Origin: Francisellaceae bacterium UBA6186
Lineage (GTDB): Bacteria > Pseudomonadota > Gammaproteobacteria > UBA6186 > Azoamicaceae
Length of the DNA stretch: 64,000 nt
Reading direction: 5' to 3'
NCBI GenBank assembly: GCA_002422785.1
Contig: DITK01000053.1
Span: 1-64,000, forward strand
Made by a program: the position numbers and the translations under genes. Below are positions 9,071 through 17,291 of this stretch, piece by piece. Each line of letters starts with the position of its first letter. Position 1 is the first letter of the stretch. The notes under the pieces are model-generated. The model ran no database searches. It was given only the letters and a program-made list of their open reading frames with translations, and was not told the DNA's origin.

Positions 9071-9550
9071 ATGTATTTAAAAAGAATAACAGGGACATCA
9101 TTAATCGAGTTAGTTGCGTCCATTACCATTGTCAGCATTTCTTTAACTAGCGTAGTACTTGCTTATTACCAAGCATCAAAAGCTCCATCGGCTAATGCGA
9201 TGCAACAAGCCCTTACTATTTCTTCTAACTATTTGAATGAAATTCTACATAAAAATTTTCCAACAACGCTGCCATGCCCAGCCCCGCCTGCTAGTCGTCG
9301 AAATTATACCAATGTTTGCGACTATAATAATTTAATCAATGTTGGGGCCAAAGATAAAAATGGCAATGCAATTACTGGATTAGAAGATTATACCGTCTCT
9401 GTAAATTTAGTTACATCAACAGCTGCAGTTTTAGGTGGTTTAACAGGGGGCGCAACTGCTGCGGCGGCCAAAGTCGTAAGAATAGATGTTACCGTGACTA
9501 ATATTAGTATGCCTAATTTTGTTATTAGCTCCTATAAAGGAAAATATTAA
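9071..9550 (+). CDS. mshD: Minor pilin, MshD-like
   Basis: This prepilin has a very short leader (MYLKRITG) and mature start TSLIELVASITIVSISLTSV, retaining Glu5. The segment ALTISSNYLNEILHKNFPTT and the later RRNYTNVCDYNNL match the GspI/MshD pattern (repeated isolation of Tyr, Leu and a CDY motif). It ends with ATTAATG, so the stop abuts the ATG of the next gene. Minor pilins of this type form the tip complex that primes assembly. Confidence 0.82.
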   Translation: MYLKRITGTSLIELVASITIVSISLTSVVLAYYQASKAPSANAMQQALTISSNYLNEILHKNFPTTLPCPAPPASRRNYTNVCDYNNLINVGAKDKNGNAITGLEDYTVSVNLVTSTAAVLGGLTGGATAAAAKVVRIDVTVTNISMPNFVISSYKGKY

Positions 9551-10059
9551 TGATTATTGCTTTGGGCTTTAGTTTATTTGAGGTAGCTCTTACATTAGTT
9601 ATAAGTAGTATTGTATTAGCAATTACTGGTACATTTGTAGCATCATCCGTTAATATTGTAACGGCAGTTGCAAGTCAAGCAGCTTCTAGCTCTACAGCAA
9701 CTGTGGCATTAAACATTCTAACCGATGATTTTATAAATAATAGAGGCAATGTTGATATAGGTGCTAAGCATGATCACAAGAATAACACACTAACTTTGCA
9801 ATTCAAAATAGCTAAAACTAACGATCCAGCTCATGACATGCTAGTTAAATATATTTGTGATTATGATTTTAACCAAGTATATAGGCAAACCGAAGGCTCT
9901 GCTAAAGAGCTATTTTTAGATCAAATGACTGCTTGTGACTTTGCAACAACTATCTCTGCAGATAAAACTACTATAACTCTTACCACTAATATTACAATTA
10001 TGATGAATAATACTGCAATTAATTTATACGAGGTTACAGATGCACCGTATGACAAATAA
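9550..10059 (+). CDS. mshO: Minor pilin, MshO-like
   Basis: This prepilin-like protein starts MIIALG with mature FSLFEVALTLVISSIVLAI, so Glu5 is kept. The rest (about 150 residues) contains a CDYDF segment and beta-rich sequence, as in GspJ/MshO proteins. The ATG overlaps the mshD stop, and its own 3' end overlaps mshP by 20 bases, indicating tight translational coupling. Named by position between the MshD-like and MshP-like genes; similarity of the globular part is not diagnostic by eye. Confidence 0.75.
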   Translation: MIIALGFSLFEVALTLVISSIVLAITGTFVASSVNIVTAVASQAASSSTATVALNILTDDFINNRGNVDIGAKHDHKNNTLTLQFKIAKTNDPAHDMLVKYICDYDFNQVYRQTEGSAKELFLDQMTACDFATTISADKTTITLTTNITIMMNNTAINLYEVTDAPYDK

Positions 10060-10420
10060 AAATTCCGCTGTCACTATAATGTCTGCTGTTTTTATTTTAT
10101 TAGTGATGGCTTTAACTGCTAAATTTATCGTAGATATATCAAGCGACACTATGGCAGGTAATAATATTTTATTACAAGGCGGACGTGCAGTGTATGCTGC
10201 CAGAAGTGGTGTACAGTGGGGTTTAACTACCGCCGTTACCAATACTGCATGCCCACCTGCAACTACCATATCAATTAATCAAGCTGGGTTAATTGGTTTT
10301 TCAGCCTATGTAACCTGTACTTCTCCTTCTGCTAACAGATATAATGTAACAGCAGTTGCAACTTATGGTACCTTCGGGCAATTTGGTTACGTGACCAGAA
10401 CCGCAACTGGTAGCAAATAG
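10040..10420 (+). CDS. mshP: MshP-like pilus protein
   Basis: This 126-residue protein has an N-terminal hydrophobic helix (about residues 10-33, AVTIMSAVFILLVMALTA) but no classical Gly-Phe-Thr cleavage site or Glu5. The AVYAARSGVQWGL segment and a CxxC-like spacing of cysteines match MshP/PilX-class proteins that close MSHA operons. Either of two ATGs, at 10040 and 10049, may be used; the first lies inside mshO. It is the last recognisable pilus gene of this operon; mshQ was not found after it. Confidence 0.72.
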   Translation: MHRMTNKNSAVTIMSAVFILLVMALTAKFIVDISSDTMAGNNILLQGGRAVYAARSGVQWGLTTAVTNTACPPATTISINQAGLIGFSAYVTCTSPSANRYNVTAVATYGTFGQFGYVTRTATGSK

Positions 10421-10452
10421 TTTTAAGACAAACAGCATTCTCAGGTTGAAAT

Positions 10453-10500
10453 CCCCTAATAGTTTTGTTATTAATCAGGTAATAATAAAATTATTAGGGG
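10453..10500 (+). promoter_or_regulatory. Long RNA hairpin that buries the Shine-Dalgarno of the next gene
   Basis: Two 21-base arms (10453-10473 and 10480-10500) around a 6-base loop pair along their entire length. There are nineteen Watson-Crick pairs and two G-U wobbles when read as + strand RNA; on the other strand those two positions would be A/C mismatches. The last four bases of the right arm are GGGG of the AGGGG Shine-Dalgarno, 5 bases from the ATG at 10506, so ribosome access is blocked while the stem is closed. No U-run follows, which argues against an intrinsic terminator. It may be a thermometer-like or trans-RNA/protein-controlled switch; the trigger is unknown. Confidence 0.75.
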
Positions 10501-10505
10501 ATGAC

Positions 10506-11939
10506 ATGAAATTTACAATACGCTCTATGCAAGATTTTAGAGAATTAATAGATACTTTAAGAAACAAACTGATAAATGGTAAAAGTCCAGAATCATTTCA
10601 AAAAGAAGGTATGCAAATTACTTTTTCAGAAGCTAATGACGAAAAGCCGGATACAGCTACTTATTTAAACTCACAGGGTCAAGAAATAATTGATTTTTTT
10701 GTTGAAATTAAAAATTTATTTGTACAGAACATCATTATAAATTTCGATACTTATATAGATAGTAAAATAGCGAAGATGTTAGAACAGTTGCTGCTAGCAG
10801 GTAAAGTAAAACAAGTAAAATTTACTGCGAACACCAGGAAAGATATTGATCATTTAAAATATTTTAAAGAATTAGAAAAATTAACTTTGGCTGTTGAGAT
10901 GGATACAAATACTAGTTTAAACGAATTATGCGAAACTTTGAAAATCTTGGTTAAATTAGAAATGTTAGAATTAAATAGCTCTAAGAATATCCCGTTTGTG
11001 GAGTATAGACATGGGTTTCGTAATTTATTAAGCAACAACACCAGTATTAAACAATTGATACATACTGATTTATTAGATCAAAACATTATGCATCAGCTTA
11101 GATTGAATAATGCATCTGTAAACTTAGAAGAAACGTACAACCAGTACGAAACAACAGAAGATCAGGCAAGTACGGCAATACTTGTAGCAACAAAATATCC
11201 CGACAATAGATTCCTACAAGCCGCAATGGAGGATGGACAATCAGCGATAAAGGCAGCATATACTAAATTAACAGAATTATTAAATAACTTAATCAACTTA
11301 AATATCACCGAAGCTAATTATTACTTGGCAAAGTTATCAGAAAAGAATGGCGATATTGAATTAGCTTATGAATTATTAAAAAACATTCCTAGCTATGCAA
11401 GTAGTTATAAAAAAGCAAGCTGTATGCAAGCACGTTTAATCTTGGTTAACAAACAAAGTATATTGGGTGATCTAATTAGCGAAAAATTTAAAAATCAGCT
11501 ACTTAAAGATTTTTCAGCTGAAATAGATAATAGTATAGATCCAAGTGCAAGTGATTTTAAAAGTAAAATATTATTATTAGGAATTAAATATTCAATGAGA
11601 TCCGGAGAAGAAGAAGAAAGTAGACCTTTTTTATCTTCATTTTTACAAGAATTTATTTATAATGATATTAATGGAAGTTTAGCCAATAATATACTTCAAA
11701 ACATCAAAACTCCTACTAATTTAGAAAATTTTGACGATGCATTTGGTACCATACTTAGCTTATTGTATGTTTTACGAGCAGAAGCAATTAAATCTAAAAA
11801 TTACCTAACAGAACAAAAAACTGTAGGTACCAATACTGACGCTACTTCATTATTATTATTTTCTAAATCAAAACATATTGATGACAAACCTGTAAGTTCT
11901 ATCGCTAGTAAAAAAAGAAGCCATTCGTGTCATCCTTAA
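10506..11939 (+). CDS. Orphan solenoid protein, translationally gated (effector-like)
   Basis: I do not recognise a family. The start at 10506 is chosen for its AGGGG ribosome site; an upstream in-frame TTG would place coding sequence in the hairpin. No signal peptide or membrane segment is visible. Residues ~60-190 have regularly spaced Leu/Ile reminiscent of degenerate leucine-rich repeats (for example YFKELEKLTLAV and VKLEMLELNSS). Residues ~215-330 look like TPR-type helical pairs (EANYYLAKLSEKNGDIELAY). The C-terminus is basic (KKRSHSCHP). Solenoid architecture in a probable host-associated bacterium is compatible with a secreted effector, but this is inference only. Confidence 0.75.
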   Translation: MKFTIRSMQDFRELIDTLRNKLINGKSPESFQKEGMQITFSEANDEKPDTATYLNSQGQEIIDFFVEIKNLFVQNIIINFDTYIDSKIAKMLEQLLLAGKVKQVKFTANTRKDIDHLKYFKELEKLTLAVEMDTNTSLNELCETLKILVKLEMLELNSSKNIPFVEYRHGFRNLLSNNTSIKQLIHTDLLDQNIMHQLRLNNASVNLEETYNQYETTEDQASTAILVATKYPDNRFLQAAMEDGQSAIKAAYTKLTELLNNLINLNITEANYYLAKLSEKNGDIELAYELLKNIPSYASSYKKASCMQARLILVNKQSILGDLISEKFKNQLLKDFSAEIDNSIDPSASDFKSKILLLGIKYSMRSGEEEESRPFLSSFLQEFIYNDINGSLANNILQNIKTPTNLENFDDAFGTILSLLYVLRAEAIKSKNYLTEQKTVGTNTDATSLLLFSKSKHIDDKPVSSIASKKRSHSCHP

Positions 11940-11964
11940 TAGTTGAATAAAACATACTTTAATG

Positions 11965-12219
11965 CTAAGTTGTAGATTGCTCGTTATCTTGCACCGCATG
12001 CTCCACATTGTTTAATTTTTTCAGCATGGAATACAAAGTCTTTTCCCAAACTTCGTGCTTATCTTTAAGCACATTATTATCGTCTTGTAGTTTAATATTT
12101 TTTTCTTCTAGTTCTTCTATTTGTAACCGCATAATTTCAATAGTTTCTACCGTTTCGTCTACCTTGGCTTCTAGTTGCTCTAATAATTGGCTGGACATAT
12201 TGTTTAATTCCTTATCCAT
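11965..12219 (-). CDS. zapB: Cell division protein ZapB
   Basis: ZapB is a short coiled coil that joins ZapA-bound FtsZ to MatP at mid-cell. Residues ~8-75 are an unbroken heptad pattern, and LLEQLEAKVDETVETIEIM followed by LQIEELEEKNIKLQ closely follows the ZapB consensus. The length (84 aa) is right. The first ATG (MDKELNNM) or the second (MSSQ, 12198) may be used. It lies 35 bases beyond the rpoS stop on the same strand and could be cotranscribed with it. Confidence 0.85.
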   Translation of the reverse strand: MDKELNNMSSQLLEQLEAKVDETVETIEIMRLQIEELEEKNIKLQDDNNVLKDKHEVWEKTLYSMLKKLNNVEHAVQDNEQSTT

Positions 12220-12254
12220 ATCTAAATTATAAAATATTTGTAATATATCATAAA

Positions 12255-13313
12255 TTAATAAAATATTGTCTCCAACGCAATACCCTTTTCTTCTAAAATA
12301 ATCCGTAATGTTTTTAAAGCCTCTACTTGAATTTGACGTACCCTTTCTCTAGTAAGACCAACTTCACTACCAACTTCTTCTAAAGTCGCAGCTTCGTGGC
12401 CTAACAAGCCAAATCTTCTAGCTAAAATAGACCGTTGTTTATCATTTAACATATTTAAACAATAATCTAGCTGCTCTTTAATATTATTATTTTCTAATAT
12501 TTTTGCGGGACTATGGTTTTTATGATCAGCAATAACCTCTAATAGAGATTTTTCATTATCATCACCGACTGGAGTATCAACCGACAAAGTTCTTTCATTT
12601 AACCTTAATAATTTATTAACTTCGTGTGGACACTTATCTAGTGCTTTTGCGATATCTTCAAAAGATGGCTCATGATCTAGCTTGTTAGTAATCTCGCGAG
12701 CTTTTCTTAAATAAGTGTTTAATTCTTTAATAATATGGATCGGTAACCTAATCGTACGAGTTTGATTCATTAATGCTCGTTCAATATTTTGTTTGATCCA
12801 CCAGGTAGCATAGGTAGAAAATCTAAAACCTCTTTCTGGGTCAAATTTTTCTACTGCTCTTATTAATCCTAAATTACCTTCTTCAATTAAATCTAATAAA
12901 GCTAATCCTCTATTCAAATAACGCCGAGCAATCTTCACTACTAAACGTAAATTACATTTAACCATGTGATTTCTAGCATTATTATCACCCTTTTTAGCTA
13001 ACCTAGAATAATAAACTTCTTCGTTAGCTGTTAGCAATGGCGACTTACCTATGTCTTCTAAATAAAGCTGTGCCGGATCTATATCTTTTTTCTTTTTCTT
13101 GAGTACCGACGATGATCCTACATCTTCGTTTTCTATATCATCAGTATTATTAGCATCAGACATAGAAACTTCTTCAACATGCTCTATATCCTCTATAGCA
13201 TCGTCAGTAAAACTTAATTCGGCTTCTTCTAAGCCATCCTCTGATGGCAATAGATCTTCTGTAATTAAATCTAATTCATTAGCCTCTTCATCAATTCCTT
13301 GGACACTAGACAT
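12255..13313 (-). CDS. rpoS: RNA polymerase stationary-phase sigma factor RpoS
   Basis: Sigma-70 family, sigma-S class. After an acidic N-terminal extension of about 80 residues come region 1.2 ([14 protein letters not shown]), region 2 ([19 protein letters not shown], then [16 protein letters not shown]), region 3 ([15 protein letters not shown]) and region 4 with the helix-turn-helix [20 protein letters not shown]. Region 2.4 and 3.0 (RTIRLPIHI) are RpoS-like rather than RpoD-like; the long RpoD region 1.1 and non-conserved region are absent. 352 aa fits. nlpD, commonly upstream of rpoS, is not adjacent; ihfB is divergent. Confidence 0.93.
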   Translation of the reverse strand: MSSVQGIDEEANELDLITEDLLPSEDGLEEAELSFTDDAIEDIEHVEEVSMSDANNTDDIENEDVGSSSVLKKKKKDIDPAQLYLEDIGKSPLLTANEEVYYSRLAKKGDNNARNHMVKCNLRLVVKIARRYLNRGLALLDLIEEGNLGLIRAVEKFDPERGFRFSTYATWWIKQNIERALMNQTRTIRLPIHIIKELNTYLRKAREITNKLDHEPSFEDIAKALDKCPHEVNKLLRLNERTLSVDTPVGDDNEKSLLEVIADHKNHSPAKILENNNIKEQLDYCLNMLNDKQRSILARRFGLLGHEAATLEEVGSEVGLTRERVRQIQVEALKTLRIILEEKGIALETIFY

Positions 13314-13430
13314 ATAATTCCCCTGTTTCTTCCATGAATATAGGGTTAATTGTAAAAAATACTTTACCTATGAACATTCATTATAGCAATAATGTTTCAT
13401 TTATCTATATTTATTTTATAATATATACAA

Positions 13431-13760
13431 ATGCAACAGATTAAAAATACTAAACCTTATATTAATTGTTCAGATATAATCATAATTTTAGCTGATCAAT
13501 ATCCTAATGTCGCAAATCAAAAAATTAAACTGGCAGTAAAATCTATGTTTGCAACTATCACCGATGCTTTAGCTCATAATCGCAAAATAGAATTACGTAA
13601 TTTTGGTAATTTTTCTACCCGCTTTAGATCTAAGAGAAACGCCAGAAATCCAAAAACTGGAGAACAAATTAAATTACTGGCAAAACATGTGGTGCATTTT
13701 AAACCAGGGAAGGCATTAAATGCAAAAATTAATAAAATCGATACCAACAAAAAACCATAA
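13431..13760 (+). CDS. ihfB: Integration host factor beta-like DNA-bending protein
   Basis: HU/IHF fold. The beta-arm region RNFGNFSTRFRSKRNARNPK with the tip residues RNPKTG, followed by HVVHFKPGKALNAKI, matches IHF-beta (HFKPGK is its signature). A 12-residue N-terminal extension precedes the usual first helix. No Shine-Dalgarno is present, and a TATAAT (13417-13422) ends 8 bases before the ATG, so the mRNA may be nearly leaderless. The gene's 3' end overlaps the next gene by 41 bases. An IHF-alpha partner is not in this window. Confidence 0.88.
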   Translation: MQQIKNTKPYINCSDIIIILADQYPNVANQKIKLAVKSMFATITDALAHNRKIELRNFGNFSTRFRSKRNARNPKTGEQIKLLAKHVVHFKPGKALNAKINKIDTNKKP

Positions 13761-14613
13761 TTTTTCAATAATAAATTGTATTTTATTATTAAACTTATTG
13801 TTTTTTATCATAAAAAATCCAGCATGCGCTATGGAACCAACTACTGATCCAAAATATGGCAATGGACAAAGTACGCAGTTTATCAAAGCCATGTATGGCA
13901 TGGGTCCTAATTTAACCGAACAAGAATTGCAACAAATAGCCATATCTATCCCTGGCGATAATATTAATAAATTTTTTATACGTTTTGGTGCTAATAATGG
14001 TACTAGTTCTTTAAGTAAAATTAAAAATACCTCTGTCAACGTCGGTATGACAGCAGCCACAGTTGTTACCACTAATAAAACTATTGATTCTAAATATGGG
14101 GGAGAAATCGGCGCTGGCTATCGCTGGGACAAATTATCATTAGAACTAGAACTAATGGCTACAGAAAATATCCAATATAATAGCAAAAAATTATTTAGTA
14201 ATTTAAATGGTTCGTTAAACAGTACAGTTAAAGCCCAAGGAATATTATTAAACAGTTATTATGATTTTATAAATTTAAAAGCATTTAGAATTTTTTTCGG
14301 TATGGGCGTGGGGGCCGGCATCAATAGAACTAATTCTAATTTTTTTAATAATGCCACATTTGCGACAGGAGAAAATTTTGCGAGAAGAAGAGTTTCTGGA
14401 GCATACAATTTAGTTTTAGGCTGTAAATTAAATATAGTACCACAGCTATTTCTGTGTGCATCCATGAGATATACTAATTTTGCAGGTTTTGGTAATATCA
14501 AAATGCTAGCTACCAGCAATGTAGAATGGAGAGATGAGTCTCAAAATTTACATCTCGAAGGACAGCACACTTTAGTCGGTTTTAGTATAAACTTAATACA
14601 TGTATTTTTATAA
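13720..14613 (+). CDS. Outer-membrane beta-barrel protein, surface-antigen type
   Basis: This is a predicted eight-strand-like barrel: signal peptide in residues 1-37 ending AC-A, then alternating hydrophobic strands such as GGEIGAGYRWDKLSLELELM and FRIFFGMGVGAGIN. It ends in NLIHVFL, with a terminal Leu in place of the usual Phe. The pattern resembles Rickettsia/Anaplasma/Coxiella surface antigens and OmpA-like small barrels. The start overlaps ihfB by 41 bases behind a GGGAAGG ribosome site, so ihfB and this gene are probably cotranscribed. No specific ligand can be inferred. Confidence 0.75.
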   Translation: MQKLIKSIPTKNHNFSIINCILLLNLLFFIIKNPACAMEPTTDPKYGNGQSTQFIKAMYGMGPNLTEQELQQIAISIPGDNINKFFIRFGANNGTSSLSKIKNTSVNVGMTAATVVTTNKTIDSKYGGEIGAGYRWDKLSLELELMATENIQYNSKKLFSNLNGSLNSTVKAQGILLNSYYDFINLKAFRIFFGMGVGAGINRTNSNFFNNATFATGENFARRRVSGAYNLVLGCKLNIVPQLFLCASMRYTNFAGFGNIKMLATSNVEWRDESQNLHLEGQHTLVGFSINLIHVFL

Positions 14614-15049
14614 TATTAATAGCAAAAAATTAACTGCAATATCCCTGATAGAATTAATAGTTACTTTATCTATTGTAGCTATCTTAATTGGTATATCTTA
14701 CAGTAGCGCATCTGGGATAAAAATGGAATATCGTCGCAAAGAAGCACAAAGTGAGTTAGTAAAATTAAAATCTAATATAGAAGCGCTGGCAATGTCTGGT
14801 CCAACATCGTCATTGGCTATAGCGACCAAATTCTTGACTGAGAATAAAAGTATAACAACGCAAAATGGTTACTATGAGATTACAGTTTTTAGTGCTGACC
14901 CAATACCCACAAATCGCCCTAACCCTGGCTATATTTTAAACGCAGTGGCACAAGGACCGCAAGCTAAAGATACCCCTTGTAGAACTATTTCATTGAAAGT
15001 ATCGGCTGATCAAGATGATGAAAAAACGCCAAGCGATTGTTGGAAATAA
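14600..15049 (+). CDS. PilE-like minor pilin with Ala at the -1 cleavage position
   Basis: Type IV prepilin-like: the leader ends in LTA, followed by ISLIELIVTLSIVAILIGIS with Glu5. The residue before the cleavage point is Ala rather than Gly, which PilD-type peptidases tolerate poorly, so processing is uncertain. The C-terminus (DKTPSDCWK, with an upstream Cys) matches the PilE pattern of a disulfide-bound D-region. It overlaps the previous gene's stop by 14 bases and precedes two further pilins. Confidence 0.8.
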   Translation: MYFYNINSKKLTAISLIELIVTLSIVAILIGISYSSASGIKMEYRRKEAQSELVKLKSNIEALAMSGPTSSLAIATKFLTENKSITTQNGYYEITVFSADPIPTNRPNPGYILNAVAQGPQAKDTPCRTISLKVSADQDDEKTPSDCWK

Positions 15050-15064
15050 CGGTAGGGATTATAT

Positions 15065-15583
15065 ATGGCAAAAACTAATAAAAAATTGCTAGGTGTAACC
15101 TTGATAGAGTTAATTGTAACTATGGCCATCGTGGTTATTTTAGCTGGAGTCAGTATAGCCAACATGCGAGGATCAAGAAGATCTAAAAACTTGGTGGATG
15201 ATACCACCGATCTAATAGTAACTGCATTAAACCAAGCTAACGCCACCTCAATCGCATCAGGTACAACTAATCCTGCAAAAGTTTGCCATATAATCGCAGG
15301 AACCGGAAACAATAGAGCAGATTGTGATCCTGATCTTACCAGAACCACTTGGCAAAATGTCAATGGGGTAAAATTCAATGCAAGAGTAACAGTTAATATT
15401 ACTGGTGGGCCGGTAATAACCTATACTAATGGACTAATAACTAGTGGATCCTCAAATGATGCAGCATTCACGATTACTGTAACAGCTACAGATTCAGATA
15501 CTAGTTGCACCAATACCAGTATTCCTAGCAATACCATTAAGTTATGGCAAAATGGGGTGGTAGATGTTACTAAACTATGTTAA
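15065..15583 (+). CDS. FimT/GspH-like minor pilin
   Basis: Prepilin with leader MAKTNKKLLG, then VTLIELIVTMAIVVILAGVS carrying Glu5. The C-terminal domain ends with NTIKLWQNGVVDVTKLC and has several Thr/Ser-rich beta strands; the final WQNG/VVD pattern is typical of FimT/GspH family proteins. It starts 15 bases after the PilE-like gene behind a GGGAT sequence. Within a set of four to five minor pilins it probably belongs to the tip complex of a type IVa pilus. Confidence 0.82.
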   Translation: MAKTNKKLLGVTLIELIVTMAIVVILAGVSIANMRGSRRSKNLVDDTTDLIVTALNQANATSIASGTTNPAKVCHIIAGTGNNRADCDPDLTRTTWQNVNGVKFNARVTVNITGGPVITYTNGLITSGSSNDAAFTITVTATDSDTSCTNTSIPSNTIKLWQNGVVDVTKLC

Positions 15584-15614
15584 TAACAACGGCTTCTATT
15601 CAAGGTAAAATGTT

Positions 15615-16064
15615 ATGAAACAACAATCGGGGTTCACATTAATAGAATTATTAATTGTTATCGCAATTTGCAGTGTATTAGCAGGGATTAGTATCTCAGG
15701 TTATATGGGCACGCTACGGGTCGAGAGACGACAAGATGCTGTTTTATCGTTACAAAAAGCCTTGTTAATTATTCAGAGTACCGCCACTCACGATACTGCC
15801 ATGTGTACATCAGCTACTCCTCCAGTTGCCTACAGTCCTACTGGTAATTGTTTATCTAGTAACGGATTTTATTATGTTAATTATAAAACTGGTACTGATG
15901 GTTTTCCCCCTACAGGAAACATGATTAATTCTATGCTGCCTAACGAATCATTAATTTTACAAGCAACCCCTGTAACCGGACGTGGTCAAGATAAGGACAC
16001 AGATTGTCCGGAGATATATTTATCTAATTTAAACAAAGTTTATCCAGAAAGTTGTGGTAAATAA
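15615..16064 (+). CDS. PilE-like type IV pilin
   Basis: Prepilin with a very short leader (MKQQSG), then FTLIELLIVIAICSVLAGIS containing Glu5. The mature region has a conserved RRQDAVLSLQKALLIIQ helix and four cysteines, including one near the C-terminus (ESCGK), as in PilE. An AAGG sequence upstream of the ATG supports the start. The epimerase gene follows after 14 bases. Confidence 0.83.
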   Translation: MKQQSGFTLIELLIVIAICSVLAGISISGYMGTLRVERRQDAVLSLQKALLIIQSTATHDTAMCTSATPPVAYSPTGNCLSSNGFYYVNYKTGTDGFPPTGNMINSMLPNESLILQATPVTGRGQDKDTDCPEIYLSNLNKVYPESCGK

Positions 16065-16078
16065 TAAGCAGTATAATA

Positions 16079-17077
16079 ATGGACAATAATTTTTCTCATT
16101 TTTTAATCACAGGTGCTAATGGTTTTATAGGCCGTAGACTATCTGAATATTTAAAAAATTTAGGATGTAAGATCACCGCAGTTTTAAGAAGCAATCCGGA
16201 TAATGTTCCATATAATCTTTGGGATCAAATAATTATTCATGATTTTAATCAAAACGATAACTTCGCTAAACACCTGCCAAATATTATTAATAAAAATATT
16301 GATGCTGTTATCCATTTAGCAAATATCGCTCATACTAACAATCCTAGTTTTAGTTTTTCAGATTATTGGAAAACCAATGTAATATCCACATTAGATTTAT
16401 TAGATTTTTCTGTACTAGCTAAAGCTAAATCTTTTTTATATTTAAGCAGTATTAAAGCTGTTGCCACCCCCAAAGATAGTGTTTGCCGAGATGAATCTTA
16501 TAATGTCTGGCCAGATAATCAAGATTTTTATGGAATAACTAAACGCACAGCAGAAGAATTACTACAAAGATCTTATCATCCAAATTTACAAGTATCCGTT
16601 CTACGGCCAAGCTTAGTATACGGCCCAAATTTAAAAGGACACTTAGATTTACTGATTAAAGCACAACAGCTGTTACCTAATTTACCAGATATTAATAATA
16701 AGCGCAGCATGGTACATATTGATGATTTAATTCAAGCGATATTGCTTGCTATAAAAAATCCTAAGGCTAATCAAAAAATTTTTATTGTTACTGATAACAT
16801 GCAATATTCAACCAGACAAATTTGCGATCACATAAAAAAACAAATTTCAAGTAATACTTTTTTATCTAAAATAACGATCCCGTATTTTATATTAAACATA
16901 ATGGCTAAATGTGGAGATTTCTGCCAATTAATGTTGGCAGAAAGATTAAGTCATAAGTTTTATTTCAATTCTCAAATGCTAGATAAGTTGTTGGGCTCTA
17001 GCTGTTTTGATGCTACACAAATTAAAAACACCCTTAATTGGGAACCCAAACATACTTTTTTTGATGAAAAAATATAA
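16079..17077 (+). CDS. NAD-dependent sugar-nucleotide epimerase/dehydratase
   Basis: Short-chain dehydrogenase/reductase of the extended type acting on nucleotide sugars. The N-terminus has the Rossmann glycine motif TGANGFIGRRL, then a DVVxL-like HLANIAH segment, the catalytic Ser region SSIKA and the YGITK (YxxxK) motif at about residue 155. The C-terminal substrate domain RPSLVYGPN/KGHLDLL is typical of GalE/WbpP-like enzymes. The substrate cannot be fixed. It sits among minor pilin genes, which suggests but does not prove a role in surface glycan or pilin modification. Confidence 0.8.
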   Translation: MDNNFSHFLITGANGFIGRRLSEYLKNLGCKITAVLRSNPDNVPYNLWDQIIIHDFNQNDNFAKHLPNIINKNIDAVIHLANIAHTNNPSFSFSDYWKTNVISTLDLLDFSVLAKAKSFLYLSSIKAVATPKDSVCRDESYNVWPDNQDFYGITKRTAEELLQRSYHPNLQVSVLRPSLVYGPNLKGHLDLLIKAQQLLPNLPDINNKRSMVHIDDLIQAILLAIKNPKANQKIFIVTDNMQYSTRQICDHIKKQISSNTFLSKITIPYFILNIMAKCGDFCQLMLAERLSHKFYFNSQMLDKLLGSSCFDATQIKNTLNWEPKHTFFDEKI

Positions 17078-17291
17078 TTTCGCCTGATTAAAAAAGTCTT
17101 GATTTTTTGCAAAATATGCGGTTACAATAATAATTAGATTGATTTAGTAATACAACAAGAATAAAATTTTAAAGTTAATATAAAGTGTGGCTTTTTACTT
17201 TTTTCAATTAAACAATAAAAAATTAAATATTTAGATCTTACTTATAGCTTCGTTGTTATAGCTTTCGATGGATTTATGGTGAATTAATTAT

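Noticed and set aside
10446..10505. N-terminal extension of the orphan solenoid gene from a TTG at 10446
   Set aside because: It would translate through the 48-base hairpin and has no ribosome site, while ATG 10506 has AGGGG.
17095..17117. A-tract/T-tract inverted repeat after the epimerase
   Set aside because: It is made only of A and T runs with no GC stem, so it is likely low-complexity noise.
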